NCBI GenBank assembly: GCA_003605115.1
Contig: QZKY01000003.1
Span: 1-64,000 of the forward strand
Length of the DNA: 64,000 nt
Direction of reading: 5' to 3'
From: Oxalobacter sp.
GTDB taxonomy: Bacteria > Pseudomonadota > Gammaproteobacteria > Burkholderiales > Burkholderiaceae_D
Translations under genes and position numbers: made by a program
In this document: positions 36,019 to 44,289 of the stretch, piece by piece
Numbering within the stretch: position 1 is the first letter of the stretch
How the letters are laid out: each line of letters opens with the position of its first letter
Notes under the pieces: model-generated
The model's input: the letters and a program-made list of their open reading frames with translations, nothing else
Databases searched by the model: none
Told to the model about the DNA's origin: nothing

Positions 36019-36545
36019 GCACCGCACAATGGTTGGGATTGATCACTGGCATCGCCTTCGGCTTCCTGCTGCAAAAAGGACGCGTGCTGCGTTTCGACAA
36101 GCAAGTCAACGCGATGCTCCTCAAAGACATGACAATTTTGAAGTTCATGCTCTCTGCCATTCTCGTTGGCATGATCGGCATTCTGGCGCTCTCTGGCATG
36201 GGCGTCATCAAGTTGAGTCACAAGCCGATGAATCTGGGCGCGATTGTGGTGGGTGCCGCACTCTTCGGCGGCGGCTGGGCCATCATGGGATTTTGCCCCG
36301 GGACTTCGGTCGGCGCGCTGGGGGAAGGCCGCTGGCACGCGATCTTCGCCATCGCGGGCATGATCGTCGGTGCCGCAGTGTATGCAGAGTTGTACCCGTT
36401 CTTCAAATCCACCGTGCTGGCATGGAAGGATTTCGGCAAGATTGGTCTCAACGATGCGCTCGGCGTTTCGCCGTGGATCATCGTCGCCGCATTCTGGGCG
36501 ATCTGTATCCCGATGTTCTTGTGGTTTGAGCGAAAAGGCTTGTAA
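36015..36545 (+). CDS. YeeE/YedE-type sulfur transporter half (C)
   Basis: A 176-residue membrane protein, the second half of the pair, with GFCPGTSVGALGEGRWHAIFAIAG, which holds the conserved Cys-Pro of this family. The N-terminus has GLITGIAFGFLLQKGRVLRFDKQVN. Overlaps the preceding gene by 4 bp. A second, divergent copy of the system is encoded at 22854-23700. Confidence 0.92.
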   Translation: MSTAQWLGLITGIAFGFLLQKGRVLRFDKQVNAMLLKDMTILKFMLSAILVGMIGILALSGMGVIKLSHKPMNLGAIVVGAALFGGGWAIMGFCPGTSVGALGEGRWHAIFAIAGMIVGAAVYAELYPFFKSTVLAWKDFGKIGLNDALGVSPWIIVAAFWAICIPMFLWFERKGL

Positions 36546-36632
36546 GAAACCGTGGGGGGCGCGTTCCCAACGTGCCCCCCAATGGTGAATTTGGCATACC
36601 ATAAAGCTTTTCCGGTATATCAAATCGTCCTC

Positions 36633-37826
36633 ATGAACTTGCTTGATTTCCCCACAGGTGTTATCGCCGAACTCGAAGCCCTCCGCCGCGATATCCACGC
36701 GCATCCGGAGCTCGGTTATGAAGAGCACCGCACCTCAGATCTGGTGGCTGCAAAATTGATTGAATGGGGTATCCCCGTCACACGTGAATTGGGCGGAACA
36801 GGTGTGGTTGGCGTGATTGTCGGCACGGGTGGTGGCGGGAAAACCATCGGCTTACGCGCCGATATGGATGCGCTGCCGATGCAGGAACAAAACACCTTTG
36901 CGCATGCGTCGAAACATGCAGGTCGGATGCACGCCTGCGGTCACGACGGGCACACCACCATGCTGCTCGGCGCGGCGCGCTGGCTGTCGCAACATCGCAA
37001 CTTCCCCGGCAAAGTGGTGGTGATTTTTCAACCAGCAGAAGAAAGCGCGGGAGGCGCGCGGCGCATGATCGAAGATGGTCTCCTGCTGCAATTTCCTTTG
37101 GATGCTGTCTTTGCAATGCACAACTGGCCGATGCACGAAGTCGGACGTTTCGGTGTGCGCGCGGGTCCGATGATGGCTGCGAGCAATTCCTTTCGCGTCA
37201 CCATCAAAGGACGCGGCAGTCATGCCGCGCAACCCCAGCGCAGCGTTGATCCGGTGATGACGGCGGTGCAAATTGCGCAAAGCTGGCAAACGATTGTCTC
37301 GCGCAACATCAACCCAGGCAAATCGGCCGTACTCTCCATCACGCAAATTCATGCGGGCAGCGCGGTCAACGTCATCCCCGATGAAGCCGTGCTAATTGGC
37401 ACCGTGCGTAATTTCGACACCGATGTGCTCGACATGATCGAAAAACGCATGCGAGAGATTGCCGAACACACCGCCGCCGCATTCAACGCGACTGTCGATT
37501 TCCGTTTTCTGCGCAGTTATCCCGCCGTCGTCAATCATGAAAGTGAAACGGCTTTCGCGGTAAACGTATTGGAAAGCATCGTCGGCAAGGAGAATGTCAA
37601 CGCCAACATGGAACCAACGATGGGCGCAGAAGATTTTGCGTTTTATCTGGAACAGGTTCCCGGTTGTTATGTCTTCATCGCCAACGGACGTGATGAACAT
37701 CGCGACGATCTGGGTTCACTCGGCCCGTGCAGCCTGCACCATCCACGCTACGATTTCAACGATGCCTTGCTACCGATTGGCGTGACCTACTTCGTGCGAT
37801 TGGCAGAAGAATTTTTGCGCAAATAA
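36633..37826 (+). CDS. M20-family amidohydrolase (hippurate hydrolase-like)
   Basis: A 397-residue metal-dependent amidohydrolase. LRRDIHAHPELGYEEHRTSD near the N-terminus, the metal-binding HACGHDGHTTMLLGAA, FQPAEESAGGARRMIEDG and the GAEDFAFY end mark the M20D subfamily with hippurate hydrolase and IAA-amino acid hydrolase. The natural substrate is unknown; annotation as hippurate hydrolase is customary, not proven. ATG at 36633 begins MNLLDFP; the frame is open upstream to 36552. Confidence 0.93.
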   Translation: MNLLDFPTGVIAELEALRRDIHAHPELGYEEHRTSDLVAAKLIEWGIPVTRELGGTGVVGVIVGTGGGGKTIGLRADMDALPMQEQNTFAHASKHAGRMHACGHDGHTTMLLGAARWLSQHRNFPGKVVVIFQPAEESAGGARRMIEDGLLLQFPLDAVFAMHNWPMHEVGRFGVRAGPMMAASNSFRVTIKGRGSHAAQPQRSVDPVMTAVQIAQSWQTIVSRNINPGKSAVLSITQIHAGSAVNVIPDEAVLIGTVRNFDTDVLDMIEKRMREIAEHTAAAFNATVDFRFLRSYPAVVNHESETAFAVNVLESIVGKENVNANMEPTMGAEDFAFYLEQVPGCYVFIANGRDEHRDDLGSLGPCSLHHPRYDFNDALLPIGVTYFVRLAEEFLRK

Positions 37827-37959
37827 CAATATTTGCTCCGGGGCGTTCGGCTATGTTTCGTGCAGTGTCCGTCTCAGTGGACGTCTCGGTGTCCGTTTTA
37901 TGCAACGAGAATGGAAATTCACACCCCTAAGGCCAACGAAGTACCGCTACGCGGCGCAA

Positions 37960-37984
37960 CAATAACGCAGCGCGTTATTGTTTT
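37960..37984 (+). terminator. Probable terminator of the M20 amidohydrolase gene
   Basis: CAATAACGC, loop AGC, GCGTTATTG make a 9-bp stem followed by TTTT. It is moderate in strength and overlaps an FNR-like site. Confidence 0.65.
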
Positions 37985-37991
37985 ACATCAA
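37978..37991. promoter_or_regulatory. FNR/Anr-like site
   Basis: TTGTTTTACATCAA matches TTGATnnnnATCAA at 9 of 10 defined positions. It is some 350 bp before nrdD, far for direct activation, but the gene is anaerobic. It overlaps the hairpin at 37960-37984. Confidence 0.4.
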
Positions 37992-38260
37992 AAAATATTT
38001 TCTTTCCCCAAAAATATTTTTCACTCCCTGCTCGCATAATTATTTGGCATTTTTTGCTTTTCTCTTGCGCAACAGGAGGGGTATCTACAGAAATACAGCG
38101 CACATTTGTCTAAATACGTGCCACTTCTTTCTTCCACAGGGGAGTATCTGCCCCCTATGCACACCCTCATCAAAGAACAACTTGCCGAAGTTTTTGGCGT
38201 GCCCGATTAAAACACAGGCAATCTGTCCCGAAAATACAACCCCCTCTACGAATTTGCCTG

Positions 38261-38313
38261 TTGACACCCCCTTATTTAGTCACTTACGATTCTCCAACCA
38301 CTACATGTTGTGT
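38261..38313 (+). promoter_or_regulatory. nrdD promoter with NrdR box
   Basis: TTGACA at 38261-38266, 18-base spacer and TACGAT at 38285-38290. Immediately downstream CCACTACATGTTGTGT at 38298-38313 matches the NrdR box ACACWATATATWGTGT at 13 of 16 positions. NrdR is the ATP-cone repressor of ribonucleotide reductase genes, so repression at the transcription start is likely. Confidence 0.78.
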
Positions 38314-38338
38314 TGATTTTGTCTTGATTGGAGGAAGA

Positions 38339-40354
38339 ATGACAGCCACACCGGTTTCCCTGCTAAGCCGCATTGTTAAGCGCGACGGTTCCATTAAGCC
38401 TTTTGATTCGAGCAAGATCCAGGCAGCTATTGCCAAAGCGGGCCGCGCCACAGGGGAATTCGATGACGGGGAAGCCACCCGCCTAACCGATAACGAAGTG
38501 CTGAAAAAGCTAATCAAGCTCGGCACGCCTACACCACATATCGAACAAATTCAGGACGCGGTTGAATGCGGCCTGTACGAAGCCGGTCACAAGAAAACGC
38601 TGCGCGCCTACATCGTTTATCGTGAACAGCATCAAAAACTGCGCAGTGACAAACAAACGCTGGTCGATGTCGAAGCCTCGATGAATGAATATCTGCAACA
38701 ACTCGATTGGCGCGTGAATGCCAACGCGAATCAAGGGTACTCGCTCGGCGGATTGATCCTCAACGTTTCCGGCAAAGTGATCGCAAACTACTGGCTCAAC
38801 CATGTGTATCCGCCGGAAGTCGGCGAAGCACATCGCACCGCAGCGATTCACGTGCATGATCTCGACATGCTCGCGGGTTACTGCGCAGGCTGGTCGCTGC
38901 GCACGCTCCTGAACGAAGGCTTGAATGGCGTGCCCGGCAAGGTCGAATCCGGCCCGCCAAAGCGCATGTCCACCGCCATCGGCCAAATCGTCAACTTTCT
39001 CGGCACTTTGCAAAACGAATGGGCAGGCGCGCAGGCGTTCAGTTCTTTCGACACTTACATGGCGCCGTATGTGCGCAATGACGGCTTGAACTACACGCAA
39101 GTCAAACAGCATCTGCAGGAACTAATTTACAACTTGAACGTGCCCTCGCGATGGGGCACGCAAACGCCGTTCACCAATTTGACTTTCGACTGGGTCTGCC
39201 CGGAAGACTTACGCGAAACCGTACCGGTTATCGCTGGCAAGGAAATGTCGTTCACTTACGGCGACCTGCAACCCGAGATGGACATGATCAACCGCGCCTA
39301 CATCGAAGTGATGATGGCGGGTGACGACAAAGGTCGCGTCTTCACTTTCCCCATCCCCACTTACAACATCACCGATGATTTCGACTGGCACAGCGAAAAC
39401 GCTGAGCTGTTGTTCGAGATGACCACGAAGTACGGCTTGCCCTATTTCCAGAATTTCCTGAATTCGGAACTCAAACCGAACATGATCCGTTCCATGTGCT
39501 GCCGCCTGCAACTGGATTTGCGCGAATTGCTCAAGCGCGGCAATGGCCTGTTTGGTTCCGCAGAACAAACTGGCTCGCTCGGTGTGGTCACGATCAACTG
39601 TGCGCGCCTCGGCCATGAGTACCAGGGCAACGAAGCAGCGCTGATGGCGCGCGTGGACGAACTGCTGGAAATCGGCAAGACCAGCCTGGAAATCAAGCGC
39701 AAAGTGATTCAGCGCCACATGGACAACGGCTTGTTCCCGTACACCAAGCGTTATCTCGGCACGCTGCGCAACCACTTCTCGACGATCGGCGTGAACGGCA
39801 TCAATGAAATGATCCGCAACTTCACAGGCGATGCACACGACATCACCACTGAATACGGTCACGCACTGGCAGTACGTCTGCTGGATCACATTCGCGCACG
39901 CATGATCGAATTTCAGGATGAAACCGGCAACATGTACAACCTGGAAGCGACGCCTGCCGAAGGCACGACCTACCGCTTCGCGCGCGAAGATGCAAAACGT
40001 TTTCCGGACATCATCCAGGCTGGCACGAAAGACATGCCGTATTACACGAACTCGTCGCAACTGCCGGTCGGCTACACGGACGATCCCTTCCATGCGCTGG
40101 AAATGCAGGATGAACTGCAACGCAAGTACACCGGCGGCACTGTACTCCACTTGTACATGAACGATCCCTTGTCTGGCACCGATGCATGCCGCGAACTGAT
40201 CAAGCGTGCATTGTCGACGTTCCGCCTGCCATACATCACGATTTCGCCGACGTTCTCAATTTGTCCGAAGCATGGCTACATCGGCGGTCATCACGAATTT
40301 TGTCCGAAGTGCGATGAAGAAATCATCGCAATGAAAAAACGTAAGGCAGCATAA
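38339..40354 (+). CDS. nrdD: Anaerobic ribonucleoside-triphosphate reductase, large chain lacking the glycyl-radical segment
   Basis: A 671-residue class III reductase chain that makes deoxynucleotides without oxygen. The first ~90 residues are an ATP cone (SRIVKRDGSIKPFDSSKIQAAI). The barrel shows FNLTFDW-type TNLTFDWVCPEDL, FPIPTYNITDDFDW and MCCRLQLDLREL with the active cysteines. It ends with the zinc-site pattern FSICPKHGYIGGHHEFCPKCDEE and stops. The usual RVxGY glycyl-radical motif is missing; it is carried by the separate small gene at 40430. ATG at 38339 follows GGAGG. Confidence 0.95.
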   Translation: MTATPVSLLSRIVKRDGSIKPFDSSKIQAAIAKAGRATGEFDDGEATRLTDNEVLKKLIKLGTPTPHIEQIQDAVECGLYEAGHKKTLRAYIVYREQHQKLRSDKQTLVDVEASMNEYLQQLDWRVNANANQGYSLGGLILNVSGKVIANYWLNHVYPPEVGEAHRTAAIHVHDLDMLAGYCAGWSLRTLLNEGLNGVPGKVESGPPKRMSTAIGQIVNFLGTLQNEWAGAQAFSSFDTYMAPYVRNDGLNYTQVKQHLQELIYNLNVPSRWGTQTPFTNLTFDWVCPEDLRETVPVIAGKEMSFTYGDLQPEMDMINRAYIEVMMAGDDKGRVFTFPIPTYNITDDFDWHSENAELLFEMTTKYGLPYFQNFLNSELKPNMIRSMCCRLQLDLRELLKRGNGLFGSAEQTGSLGVVTINCARLGHEYQGNEAALMARVDELLEIGKTSLEIKRKVIQRHMDNGLFPYTKRYLGTLRNHFSTIGVNGINEMIRNFTGDAHDITTEYGHALAVRLLDHIRARMIEFQDETGNMYNLEATPAEGTTYRFAREDAKRFPDIIQAGTKDMPYYTNSSQLPVGYTDDPFHALEMQDELQRKYTGGTVLHLYMNDPLSGTDACRELIKRALSTFRLPYITISPTFSICPKHGYIGGHHEFCPKCDEEIIAMKKRKAA

Positions 40355-40367
40355 GATTAGAACTTGC

Positions 40368-40399
40368 GGGACAGAGTTTAGCGAAGCGTACTCTGTCCC
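40368..40399 (+). other. 10-bp stem-loop between the two nrdD gene parts
   Basis: GGGACAGAGT and ACTCTGTCCC form a perfect 10-bp stem with a 12-base loop. No T-run follows, so it does not look like a terminator. It may stabilise or tune the message between the two cistrons. Confidence 0.75.
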
Positions 40400-40429
40400 C
40401 AACAAATTAGAAACTAACAGGAGGACATC

Positions 40430-40621
40430 ATGAAAGAACTACAACTCGGATTGCAGGAAGTCGTTACCCTCACCGATGCAGAGCGCCAACGCTGTGAAAT
40501 CTGGACGCGCGTCATGGGCTACCATCGCCCGCTGTCTTCCTTTAACACCGGCAAGAAAGGTGAATTCCACGAACGCACTTACTTCGTCGAACCTTGCAAC
40601 TGCAAACCGACGACGCATTAA
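40430..40621 (+). CDS. Small glycyl-radical subunit of anaerobic ribonucleotide reductase
   Basis: A 63-residue protein holding the glycyl-radical motif that is missing from the large chain: residues CEIWTRVMGYHRPLSS then FNTGKKGEFHERTYF, with the likely radical Gly in RVMGY, and a CNC pair near the end. A strong AGGAGG precedes the ATG. The gene sits between nrdD and the activase nrdG. Splitting of this domain is known or annotated in some proteobacteria; two-chain assembly here is inferred from sequence. Confidence 0.9.
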   Translation: MKELQLGLQEVVTLTDAERQRCEIWTRVMGYHRPLSSFNTGKKGEFHERTYFVEPCNCKPTTH

Positions 40622-40737
40622 CGATTTTTCGCATCGCTTGCAATGCCTCGCTTATAGTACACCGTGATCGCATCGTAAGTACGGCGGCAAGCGAGGCGAA
40701 AAGGAAGTGAACAGTTCTCCGAGGCGCACGCGCCTTT

Positions 40738-40777
40738 TTACCCCTCCCTGCCCCCCTCGGGGAGGGGTCTTTTTTTC
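40738..40777 (+). terminator. C/G-rich hairpin with T-run
   Basis: CCCCTCCC...GGGGAGGGG stem followed by TCTTTTTTT, between the small glycyl-radical gene and nrdG. It would lower read-through into nrdG. Confidence 0.75.
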
Positions 40778-40820
40778 CTCATGATCATTCGTCTTCTGCA
40801 GCGTTAGCTCTCCCCCTCTC

Positions 40821-40846
40821 CCCCTCTCCCGCATGCGGGAGAGGGG
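40821..40846. repeat. 26-bp perfect palindrome, REP-like
   Basis: CCCCTCTCCCGCATGCGGGAGAGGGG lies within a longer CTCCCC-rich stretch (about 40808-40859) directly before nrdG. Palindromes with this CTCTCCCGCnnGCGGGAGAG core are dispersed intergenic repeats in many proteobacteria; only one copy is seen here. Confidence 0.8.
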
Positions 40847-40864
40847 TGGGGTGAGGGAGCTAAA

Positions 40865-41623
40865 ATGAATCACCCTTTTTGCCTGCCGCAAATTACCATG
40901 CCATCCATCACCCACATCAACCCTGTAAATCATCGCTCACTCAAAGTCGGCGGCTTTGTACCGTTTTCCACTACCGACTTTCCGGGCAAACTGGCGGCCG
41001 TGGTGTTTGTGCAAGGCTGTCCGTGGGAATGCGTGTACTGTCACAACCCGCATCTGCAACCGCGCACAGAAGAGAGTCCGATGCCGTGGGCAGATGTACT
41101 GGCACTCCTCAAACGGCGCGCCGGCTTGCTCGATGCCGTGGTGTTTAGCGGCGGCGAGCCCACGCTCGACCCGGCACTGGAAGACGCGATCCGCGACGTG
41201 CGCGCACTCGGCTTTCAAATCGGCTTGCATACCGGCGGCGCTTACCCGAAACGACTCGCTGAAATTTTGCCGCTCATCGACTGGATCGGCCTCGATGTCA
41301 AAGCGTCGTTCACCTATTACGAACGCATCACCGGCGTCAAAGCCAGCGGCGATCCGGCATTAGCCTGCACGCAACTGGTCGTCAACAGCGGCATCGCGCA
41401 CGAATGTCGCACAACAATCCACCCTAGTCTTTTTTCCAATGATGATCTGTTGATTCTGGCAAAAACGCTCGCTGAGATGGGCGTGACGCATTACGCGTTG
41501 CAGGTTTTTCGTGAACAGGGGTGCGATAATGAATCACTCACGCCGGTGAGCGGATATCCTGACAAAAATATTGTCGCCCAAATTGCGGGGATGTTTCGCG
41601 GTTTTGCTTTGCGCGATGCATGA
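40865..41623 (+). CDS. nrdG: Anaerobic ribonucleotide reductase-activating protein
   Basis: A 252-residue radical SAM activase that puts the glycyl radical on NrdD. The N-terminal VGGFVPFSTTDFPGKLAAVVFVQGCPWECVYCHNP has the Cx3Cx2C iron-sulfur motif, then VFSGGEPTLDP. The 252-residue form with the C-terminal ALQVFREQGCDN is longer than E. coli NrdG (154) and is the form common in betaproteobacteria and pseudomonads. ATG at 40865 or 40898 both possible; no clear ribosome-binding site. Third gene of the nrd operon. Confidence 0.93.
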   Translation: MNHPFCLPQITMPSITHINPVNHRSLKVGGFVPFSTTDFPGKLAAVVFVQGCPWECVYCHNPHLQPRTEESPMPWADVLALLKRRAGLLDAVVFSGGEPTLDPALEDAIRDVRALGFQIGLHTGGAYPKRLAEILPLIDWIGLDVKASFTYYERITGVKASGDPALACTQLVVNSGIAHECRTTIHPSLFSNDDLLILAKTLAEMGVTHYALQVFREQGCDNESLTPVSGYPDKNIVAQIAGMFRGFALRDA

Positions 41624-41687
41624 CATGATGTACGACGAAATTCGGCTACCCATAATTTACTCATTTCAGGTTTAACGTTTCGGCTCT

Positions 41688-42512
41688 ATGTCAACGCTAT
41701 CGCTCATCACCTTCATCGCCCGCACTGCCGACCGCAACCCGCGCGGCATGCTGGGCGCGGCAACGCTCTGCGATGCGCTGGCGGAACAACTCGATCTTGA
41801 CCCCCTCATCATCGGTACACCTTTTGAGCCCTTGAATGGCGGTTGGAAAGCCGAACTCGACGCGGCCATGCCCGACCTGCAAGACCTCGCTCAAGCCTGC
41901 GAACAAATACTGACTTTGCATATGACGCCGTTGATCGTGATGGGGCGCTGCGCGAGTGCGCTGGCGACGTTACCTGTCGTTGCGCGCAATCGCCCAGACG
42001 CCTGCGTTGTGTGGTTTGACGCGCACGCCGATGCAAACACGCCCGACAACTCTGTTTCCGGTTATCTCGGCGGCATGGTGTTGACGGGAGCGGCCGGACT
42101 GTGGGATTCAGGATTGGGCGGAGATATGTCTTTGTCGGATGTCGTACTAGTGGGAGTGCGCGACATCGACCCGGCGGAGCGTGCATTGATCGATGCTGAT
42201 CTCTTGCGCGCAGTGCCTCCCGGCAAGAATATGATTGACCAATTGCGCACGGCCATCGGCAATCGCCCCGTCTACATCCACATTGATTGCGACGTGCTGG
42301 AGCCTGGCATCGTGCCGACTGAGTATCGCGTCCCAGGCGGCCTGACGCTGAATGACCTGCGTGCCTGTTGCGATGTGCTCGCGCAAAATGAAATCGTCGG
42401 CATTGAGATTGCTGAATTTGAGGTATGCTGGGGTGACGCAGGTGAGATTGCATCACCAGAAAGTTTGCTGGAAGCATTGAAGCCGCTGTTACGCCGTTTC
42501 GAAAACTCATAA
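41688..42512 (+). CDS. Arginase/agmatinase-family ureohydrolase
   Basis: A 274-residue metal hydrolase of the ureohydrolase family, acting on arginine, agmatine, guanidinobutyrate or formimidoylglutamate. The two manganese-binding stretches are WFDAHADANTPD and IHIDCDVLEPGIVP. An intact catalytic core with VPGGLTLNDL and the GIEIAEFEVCWGD end is present. The exact substrate is not readable. No other arginine-catabolism gene is near. Confidence 0.9.
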   Translation: MSTLSLITFIARTADRNPRGMLGAATLCDALAEQLDLDPLIIGTPFEPLNGGWKAELDAAMPDLQDLAQACEQILTLHMTPLIVMGRCASALATLPVVARNRPDACVVWFDAHADANTPDNSVSGYLGGMVLTGAAGLWDSGLGGDMSLSDVVLVGVRDIDPAERALIDADLLRAVPPGKNMIDQLRTAIGNRPVYIHIDCDVLEPGIVPTEYRVPGGLTLNDLRACCDVLAQNEIVGIEIAEFEVCWGDAGEIASPESLLEALKPLLRRFENS

Positions 42513-42620
42513 CAACAAATCTCTCGCACCTTCTGTCCGCTCTTGCGCCAGAGGCAGACGTCACCTTAAAATCAAGGCGATTCCCTTTGTTCAAGCTTGG
42601 GCAATTTCAGTGGACTTGGA

Positions 42621-43247
42621 ATGCCAAATATCTCCCACGGTGAAAAATTCAACGCCATCACGCATCTGATTGGTGCAGTCTTGGCAGTGGCGGGTGCCAT
42701 CGTCATGATCGTCATGACATCACTCACAGGCGACATGTGGAAAATCACCAGCGCCGCGATCTACGGTGCATCACTTGTAATGCTCTATCTTTTTTCCACG
42801 CTGTATCACAGCCTGCACGGACGCGCAAAGCGCATCATGCGTGAGCTGGATCACGGCAGCATTTACTTGCTGATCGCCGGCACCTACACACCGATCTGCC
42901 TCGTCACCTTGCGCGACTCCTGGGGGTGGATTTTGTTTGGCGTGATCTGGGGGTTGGCTGTCTTTGGCTGTCTGCAAGAACTCTGGTCACGCAATGGTTC
43001 ACGCAAACTATCGCTGGTCATTTACATGGTCATGGGATGGGTCGGTGTTATTCCCGCGATTCAGATTTACCACGCGCTTGGCCTGGCTTGCATGCTCTGG
43101 CTGGCCATCGGTGGATTATTGTATTCGATTGGCATCATCTTTTACATCCTCGGACGTCGCCGTCCTTACGCGCATGGCATCTGGCACTTGTTCGTGCTCG
43201 CTGGCAGCGCCGCACATTACATCGCTATCGTGCATTACGTGTTGTGA
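42621..43247 (+). CDS. Hemolysin III family membrane protein (YqfA-like)
   Basis: A 208-residue, seven-helix membrane protein of the hemolysin III/PAQR-like family. HGEKFNAITHLIGAVLAVAG, SLYHSLHGRAKRIMRELDHGSIYLLIAGTYTPI and the terminal AAHYIAIVHYVL (with metal-binding His) are family marks. Haemolytic activity is not implied. ATG at 42621 is chosen; upstream there is an in-frame TTG at 42597. Confidence 0.93.
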   Translation: MPNISHGEKFNAITHLIGAVLAVAGAIVMIVMTSLTGDMWKITSAAIYGASLVMLYLFSTLYHSLHGRAKRIMRELDHGSIYLLIAGTYTPICLVTLRDSWGWILFGVIWGLAVFGCLQELWSRNGSRKLSLVIYMVMGWVGVIPAIQIYHALGLACMLWLAIGGLLYSIGIIFYILGRRRPYAHGIWHLFVLAGSAAHYIAIVHYVL

Positions 43248-43302
43248 CACCGCGCAATTTTCTTTGGCGTACGATGGGGCGTTTTGTATGCTCGCAGTTA
43301 TT

Positions 43303-44247
43303 TTATTTTGCTGGATTTTCCTGACATGCTTTCGGCAAATGTCTTGGCGGAATATCTTTACTCCGGCACACCCATACCATTTCACCGCCAGCCTGTAAGG
43401 TTGGAATCATGTTCAGCGATTTTCCTGTCAACATTGATTTGGCCATCGTAATGCTGATGACGCCTGTTTGAGTGTCAATCTTCACTGCGCCCACATAATC
43501 CGGGAGACTCTGGCCATACCCCGCCTCTGCAAGCGTTTCCGGCACACGGTGATGCTTGCCATAGTATTCGGCGACATGACTGCCCATCTCCTTTCCCATC
43601 TGCACAGTACGTGTTGTTTGCGCGCGCACGGTGTACCCCTGATAGGCCGGTATGGCAATCGCTGCAAGAATGCCGATAATCGCAATGATGACAAAAATAA
43701 ACAGAAACAAAAACAGTTTGCTCGTTCCGCCTCGTCCCGTTAGCTCCCCTAACTGACGCTCTTCGGAATGACCGGAAGCGGCGACCTGAACCAGCTTTTT
43801 TTTGCAATGGCGATAGTAAAACGCATTCGCATATAAGGCTGGGAAAAAGAACATGGCAATGATATATACCAGCCATCCCACACCAACGAGAAGTCCACCA
43901 TCTGCCTTGCCAACAAAAAGGGAGGCAATCACCAGCAACAGTATGGCGATGTAGGGCGAGAAAAAATACAGCACTGCCGTACCCCACATCTTTCGGTAGA
44001 GCAGCCAATAAAAAGTGGCAAAGAAAGCTGGCCAATGCCACGTTGCCCCCGCCTTGCCCCGACTATCAAACTTGGCAAATTGCCTCAGATAGTATTCCTG
44101 GCTCTTTTGGCCGATGAATGCGCGATAAAAATCCTCTCGACTGTATTGTGACGACGGCATCTTCTCATCGCCACCGGGTTGTCCACCGCAAGTGGTACAG
44201 ATGACTGCATCGGACTTTGTTTCATTTCCACATTTTGAACAAAACAA
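43303..44247 (-). CDS. Zinc-ribbon, membrane (DUF2628-like) and pilin-like fusion protein
   Basis: A 314-residue fusion. Residues 1-20 are a zinc ribbon (FCSKC...ICTTC). Residues ~65-150 form a membrane region of the DUF2628 type (WHWPAFFATFYWLLYRKMWG). Residues 178-300 resemble type IV pilins, with FVIIAIIGILAAIAIPAYQGYTVRAQ followed by a globular part with two cysteines. The prepilin cleavage motif (G, then FTLIE) and Glu5 are absent, so it is unlikely to be a pilus subunit. TTG start with AAGGAGAAGG eight bases upstream. Function unknown. Confidence 0.88.
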   Translation of the reverse strand: MFCSKCGNETKSDAVICTTCGGQPGGDEKMPSSQYSREDFYRAFIGQKSQEYYLRQFAKFDSRGKAGATWHWPAFFATFYWLLYRKMWGTAVLYFFSPYIAILLLVIASLFVGKADGGLLVGVGWLVYIIAMFFFPALYANAFYYRHCKKKLVQVAASGHSEERQLGELTGRGGTSKLFLFLFIFVIIAIIGILAAIAIPAYQGYTVRAQTTRTVQMGKEMGSHVAEYYGKHHRVPETLAEAGYGQSLPDYVGAVKIDTQTGVISITMAKSMLTGKSLNMIPTLQAGGEMVWVCRSKDIPPRHLPKACQENPAK

Positions 44248-44289
44248 GTGCCTTCTCCTTTTAAATAAATTCCGCTTAATTTATCGAGC

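Larger units (their letters stand above)
37827..38338. other. Intergenic region upstream of nrdD
   Basis: 512 bases without a gene. It holds a hairpin after the M20 gene (37960-37980), an FNR-like site (37978-37991) and the nrdD promoter with a NrdR box (38261-38313). The rest is AT-rich with nothing recognised. Confidence 0.75.

Noticed and set aside
39209-40150. Open frame of 313 codons antisense to nrdD
   Set aside because: Fully covered by the conserved nrdD coding sequence; no motif and no start signal.
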